8,112 bases of DNA from Oscillibacter sp. (lineage in GTDB: Bacteria > Bacillota > Clostridia > Oscillospirales > Oscillospiraceae). Numbering within the stretch: position 1 is the first letter of the stretch; each line of letters opens with the position of its first letter. Below, one piece after another: positions 5,466 to 8,112 of the stretch. Position numbers and translations under genes: made by a program. The notes beneath the pieces were generated by a model. The model was given only the letters and a program-made list of their open reading frames with translations. It had not been told where the DNA came from and did not search any database. Location: contig VSMY01000111.1 in NCBI GenBank assembly GCA_009773995.1, positions 1 to 8,112 on the forward strand. Reading direction: 5' to 3'.

Positions 5466-6065
5466 TTACAGCATATCGTCCAGCGAATAGCGGTGGAGCT
5501 TCCCCGGCAGCTCCTTGCTGCGGGTGGCCATGCCCGCGGCGTAGCCGGGGAAGGTGTCCAGCGGATAGTAGTACTCTCCCGGCTGGAGGGGGGATTCGGA
5601 GCGCATGATGGTTCCCACGCCGTTGCCGCTGCGTTTGGCCCGGGCCTCCCGGCGGACCCAGCTTTGGAAAAAGGCCTCCTCCGTGCTCACATGGGCCAGG
5701 CGGACCATCATTCGCTGGCCCACGGGGCGGATGCGCTCAATGTCCACGCCGATCTCCCGGTCCGAGACGCCCACCAGCACCGCGCCGCTGGAGTGGCTGA
5801 TGTTGAAATGCACGTCCGGATACCCAGGGAAATAAGGCTTGCCCAACCGGCCCAGGGCCACCTCGGGGATGCTCTTCCAGCCGTACTTCTGCCGCAGGGC
5901 CAGGCATAGGATCAGGTAGGCGCAAAGGGGCTCCCGCTGCTTCTCCACCTCCTGGACACGCAAAAGGCGCTCCCGGCGGTCCGGGGGCATCAGCGGCAGG
6001 ATGGCCTCCCGCTCCGGCTCCGACAGCGGGCGCTCCATCCGGGCCGTCCACAATTCGATGGGCAT
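5466..6065 (-). CDS. 4'-phosphopantetheinyl transferase, Sfp/Gsp superfamily
   Basis: This 199-residue cytosolic enzyme transfers the phosphopantetheine arm of CoA to a serine on a carrier protein (acyl, peptidyl or aryl carrier). Visible motifs in order are GRLGKPYF (72-79), FNISHS (87-92), GVDIER (106-111) with Mg-binding Asp108 and Glu110 (Asp107 and Glu109 of Sfp), and FFQSWVRREARAK (132-144). In the last motif Glu140 matches Glu151 of Sfp and Lys144 matches Lys155, while the usual W-x-x-K-E lysine is Arg139. It is about 25 residues shorter than Sfp. Start: ATG at 6065 with a perfect TAAGGAGGA ribosome site (6079-6071). It has its own promoter and terminator and no carrier protein or synthase gene beside it. 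It may serve fatty-acid ACP or carriers encoded elsewhere. Family assignment is firm; the partner is unknown. Confidence 0.93.
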   Translation of the reverse strand: MPIELWTARMERPLSEPEREAILPLMPPDRRERLLRVQEVEKQREPLCAYLILCLALRQKYGWKSIPEVALGRLGKPYFPGYPDVHFNISHSSGAVLVGVSDREIGVDIERIRPVGQRMMVRLAHVSTEEAFFQSWVRREARAKRSGNGVGTIMRSESPLQPGEYYYPLDTFPGYAAGMATRSKELPGKLHRYSLDDML

Positions 6066-6096
6066 GGCGGTCCTCCTTACGTTGATTCTCCTCCTT

Positions 6097-6125
6097 ATTT
6101 TAAGCGTTTCTCTCCGGCCTGTAAA
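6097..6125 (-). promoter_or_regulatory. Housekeeping promoter of the phosphopantetheinyl transferase gene
   Basis: On the minus strand, TTTACA (6125-6120, five of six consensus bases) and TAAAAT (6102-6097, five of six) are separated by exactly 17 bases. The predicted start near 6090 gives a leader of about 25 bases that contains the ribosome site. An AGGAGG-like sequence directly after the -10 (6096-6087) is not followed by a start codon. Confidence 0.75.
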
Positions 6126-6276
6126 GACCCCGCCGGAAAGTTTTCAAAAAATATCAGGAAAAAAAGAGGAAAATCAAAAGCGGCGGCGTATATAAAAGCA
6201 TTGCCGGAAAATCCGCCTCCCTAGGCGTTCTCACTTTTTCGGTATGACCAGAGCAGATTTTGGCTAAACTGACCGA

Positions 6277-6283
6277 AAGGAGG
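6277..6283 (+). promoter_or_regulatory. Ribosome binding site that sets the dnaG start
   Basis: AAGGAGG lies nine bases before ATG 6293. An in-frame TTG at 6260 would place this site inside the coding region and add residues not typical of primase, so the start at 6293 is preferred. Confidence 0.85.
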
Positions 6284-6292
6284 GGGCGGGAC

Positions 6293-8074
6293 ATGGCGTT
6301 TCCCCAGAGCTTTTTGGACGAGCTGACGGCCAGGAGCGACATCGTGGACGTGGTGGGCGGCTATGTCCAGCTCACCCGCAGGGGCTCCAACCTCTTCGGC
6401 CTCTGTCCCTTCCACAGCGAGAAGACCGGCTCCTTCTCCGTTTCGCCGGACAAGCAGATCTACTACTGCTTCGGCTGCAAGCGGGGAGGCGGCGTCATCA
6501 ATTTCATCATGGAGGAGGAGAACCTCCCCTTTCCCGACGCGGTGCGGTTCCTTGCCAAGCGGGCGGGGCTGGAGGTGCCGGAGGAGGAGGGCGACCGGGA
6601 GGCCGGACGCCGCCGCCAGCGGCTTTTGGATTTGAACCGGGACGCCGCCCGGTTCTATTACCGTCTCCTCCAGCAGCCGGAGGGCCGGGCCGTTCAGGAA
6701 TACCTGGACCGGCGGCAGATTCGAAAGGGCACCGCCAAAAACTTTGGCATGGGGGCCTCCTTGGACGCCTGGGACGTGCTCTTGAATGAGATGACCTCCA
6801 AGGGCTACAGCAAGGCCGAGCTGCTGTCCGCCGGGCTCATTGTGGACAACAAAAAGGGCGGGTTCTACGACAAGTTCCGAAACCGCCTCATGCTTCCGGT
6901 CATCGACACCCGGGGAGACGTGGTGGCCTTCGGCAGCCGGGTGCTGGACAAGTCCGAGCCCAAGTATATGAACTCCTCGGAGACCCCGGTATACAGCAAG
7001 CGCCGGGTGCTCTACGGGCTGAACCTGGCCAAGAAGTCCAAACGGCCCAACATCATCCTCTGCGAGGGGAATCTGGACATCGTCACCCTCCACCAGGCGG
7101 GCTTCGACAACGCGGTGGCCTCCATGGGCACCGCCCTGACACCGGAACAGATCCGGCTCCTTTCCCGGTTCACAAAAGAACTGGTCCTCTGCTACGACAA
7201 CGACAACGCCGGGAAAATCGCCACGGAGCGGGCCTTGCAGCTGCTGAACGGCTCCGAGCTCTCCGTCAAGGTCCTCCAGCTCCCCCGGCGGCGGACGGAG
7301 GACGGGGAGCTTGTGAAGCAGGACGCCGACGACTTCATCAAAAACCAGGGCCCCGCCGCCTTCGAGCGGCTGCTGGGCGGCAGCGAGAACGGCGTGGAGT
7401 TCCGCATGGCCCAGGTGGCCGGGAAATACGACCTGGACAGCGACGAGCAGCGGGTGGCCTACAGCCAGGAGATCAGCGAGCTGCTGGCTGCCCTCCCCGG
7501 GGCGGTGGAGCGGGAAATCTATGCCGCCCGGGCCGCTGAGGCCGCCCGCATCACCCCCGACGCCATGAAGCTGGAGGTCCAGCGGGCCTGGAAGCGAAAG
7601 ACCTCCAGGGAGAACCGGGCGGAGCTCCGGAAGGAGCTGAACCCCGCCGCCCAGTCTCAGCCTCGGGAGCGGGCCCTGCGCTATGAAAATGTGCGCTCCG
7701 CCAGGGCGGAGGAGGGCGTGCTCCGGCTTTTGCTGCTGGACGACGGCCTCTTCCCCGCTCAACCGCCTTTGAAGGAGGCGGACTTCTCCTCCCCCCTGCT
7801 GGGCCGGGTCTTCGCCCTGCTGTGGCAGGCAAAGGAGGAGGGCCGGACCGTTGCCCTGCCCGTCCTGGCGGCGGAGTTGACGGCGGAGGAGATGAATCAC
7901 GTTACCGCTGTCTGCCAGCGGCCGGAATCCGTCCGAAACGGGCGGCAGGCCCTGGCGGATTACATACGCGTCATACAGGCGGAGGCCGCGAAACGCTCCG
8001 GCGGAGAGACGGACCCCCTGCTGGCGGCGGCAGAAAAACATAAAGACAAAAAGGGAGAAAAACGGAATGTCTAA
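6293..8074 (+). CDS. dnaG: DNA primase DnaG
   Basis: A 593-residue primase that makes the RNA primers for lagging-strand replication together with the replicative helicase. The N-terminal CHC2 zinc finger has Cys38, His41, Cys59 and Cys62 (CPFH and CFGC). The polymerase core includes FRNRLMLPVIDTRGDVVAFG (195-214) and PKYMNSSETPVYSKRRVLYG (223-242). The TOPRIM domain has CEGNLD (257-262, catalytic Glu258), SMGTALT (277-283) and YDNDNAG (301-307, metal-binding Asp302 and Asp304). The C-terminal helicase-binding region (about 440-570) is diverged, as is common, and ends in a lysine-rich tail. Length is normal for DnaG. TOPRIM uses EGN where EGY or EGF is usual, and DND where DGD is usual; the acidic residues themselves are intact. 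The next gene begins inside its last codons, as in the dnaG-rpoD operon of Firmicutes. Confidence 0.97.
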   Translation: MAFPQSFLDELTARSDIVDVVGGYVQLTRRGSNLFGLCPFHSEKTGSFSVSPDKQIYYCFGCKRGGGVINFIMEEENLPFPDAVRFLAKRAGLEVPEEEGDREAGRRRQRLLDLNRDAARFYYRLLQQPEGRAVQEYLDRRQIRKGTAKNFGMGASLDAWDVLLNEMTSKGYSKAELLSAGLIVDNKKGGFYDKFRNRLMLPVIDTRGDVVAFGSRVLDKSEPKYMNSSETPVYSKRRVLYGLNLAKKSKRPNIILCEGNLDIVTLHQAGFDNAVASMGTALTPEQIRLLSRFTKELVLCYDNDNAGKIATERALQLLNGSELSVKVLQLPRRRTEDGELVKQDADDFIKNQGPAAFERLLGGSENGVEFRMAQVAGKYDLDSDEQRVAYSQEISELLAALPGAVEREIYAARAAEAARITPDAMKLEVQRAWKRKTSRENRAELRKELNPAAQSQPRERALRYENVRSARAEEGVLRLLLLDDGLFPAQPPLKEADFSSPLLGRVFALLWQAKEEGRTVALPVLAAELTAEEMNHVTAVCQRPESVRNGRQALADYIRVIQAEAAKRSGGETDPLLAAAEKHKDKKGEKRNV

Positions 8075-8112
8075 TAAACAGGATGCCAAGGAGCTGGAGC
8101 GTCAGGCCGACG
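8067..8112 (+). CDS. rpoD: Start of next gene, probably RNA polymerase primary sigma factor RpoD (partial)
   Basis: An ATG at 8067 overlaps the dnaG stop by eight bases in another frame and opens MSNKQDAKELERQAD before the window ends. An AAGGGAG ribosome site (8051-8057) sits nine bases upstream. Directly following dnaG, the expected gene in Clostridia and Bacilli is rpoD/sigA, and the hydrophilic N-terminus fits. Only 15 residues are visible, so the name rests on gene order and not on any domain. Confidence 0.6.
   Translation, partial: MSNKQDAKELERQAD

Larger units (their letters stand above)
6066..6292. other. Divergent AT-rich intergenic region between the phosphopantetheinyl transferase gene and dnaG
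   Basis: This gap of 227 bases holds the transferase promoter and ribosome site on the minus strand and the dnaG ribosome site on the plus strand. An A-rich block (about 6140-6180) and a TATATAAAAG sequence (6189-6198) could supply a dnaG -10 (TATAAA 6191-6196), but the -35 at the 17-base distance (GGAAAA) is poor. No coding sequence or RNA gene is seen. Confidence 0.5.

Noticed and set aside
5415..5909. Plus-strand frame across the phosphopantetheinyl transferase
   Set aside because: It runs antisense to a gene with intact catalytic motifs and begins inside the transferase terminator region.
6189..6198. TATATAAAAG as a dnaG promoter
   Set aside because: The -10 is reasonable but no acceptable -35 lies 16-18 bases upstream and it is not an extended -10, so it is mentioned only as part of the intergenic region.
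6214..6227. CGCCT-CCCT-AGGCG hairpin followed by TTTTT in the dnaG leader
   Set aside because: The stem is only five pairs and the T-run starts eight bases later, too weak to call a terminator or attenuator.
6221..8089. Open frame of 622 codons on the minus strand across dnaG
   Set aside because: It is longer than dnaG but lies antisense to an unmistakable primase. Its translation is rich in Gly, Leu, Val, Gln and His with no recognisable domain, typical of a shadow frame in GC-rich DNA.

Overview
The window is a piece of a chromosome that looks like a GC-rich, low-oxygen Firmicute, most likely a gut Oscillospiraceae-type Clostridium (Flavonifractor/Oscillibacter/Lawsonibacter-like). This assignment is an inference. 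It rests on GC-rich genes separated by AT-rich gaps, strong AGGAGG-type ribosome binding sites, consensus housekeeping promoters, a dnaG gene leading directly into what looks like rpoD, and a class of ECF sigma/membrane-protein pair that I associate with this group.

Layout. Positions 1-218 are an AT-rich promoter region. It carries one perfect TTGACA-17-TATAAT promoter and a second extended -10 element just before the first gene. Positions 219-3563 (+) form a three-gene catabolic operon: an acylating acetaldehyde dehydrogenase, a 4-hydroxy-2-oxovalerate aldolase translationally coupled to it by an ATGA overlap, and, after an intercistronic hairpin, a CoA-transferase of the 4-hydroxybutyrate/butyrate type. 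Positions 3564-3663 are a convergent gap with terminator-like hairpins. Positions 3664-5354 (-) form a two-gene ECF sigma factor/single-pass membrane protein operon, also coupled by an ATGA overlap. Positions 5466-6065 (-) hold an orphan Sfp-type phosphopantetheinyl transferase with its own good promoter and a textbook terminator. Positions 6293-8074 (+) hold DNA primase, dnaG, whose end overlaps the start of the next gene (probably rpoD), which runs off the window.

How the genes work together. The aldolase would split a 4-hydroxy-2-oxo acid into pyruvate and a short aldehyde. The dehydrogenase would turn the aldehyde into acyl-CoA with formation of NADH, and the CoA-transferase could move CoA from that acyl-CoA to another carboxylic acid. 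The usual partners of meta-cleavage pathways (ring dioxygenase, hydratase, 4-oxalocrotonate decarboxylase) are not in the window. The source of the hydroxy-oxo acid and the CoA acceptor are therefore open questions, and this operon is the most interesting system here. The sigma/membrane pair is probably a self-contained signalling unit. The dnaG-rpoD end is ordinary core genome and marks this as chromosomal sequence, not a mobile element. No RNA genes, insertion sequences, CRISPR arrays or phage genes were seen.
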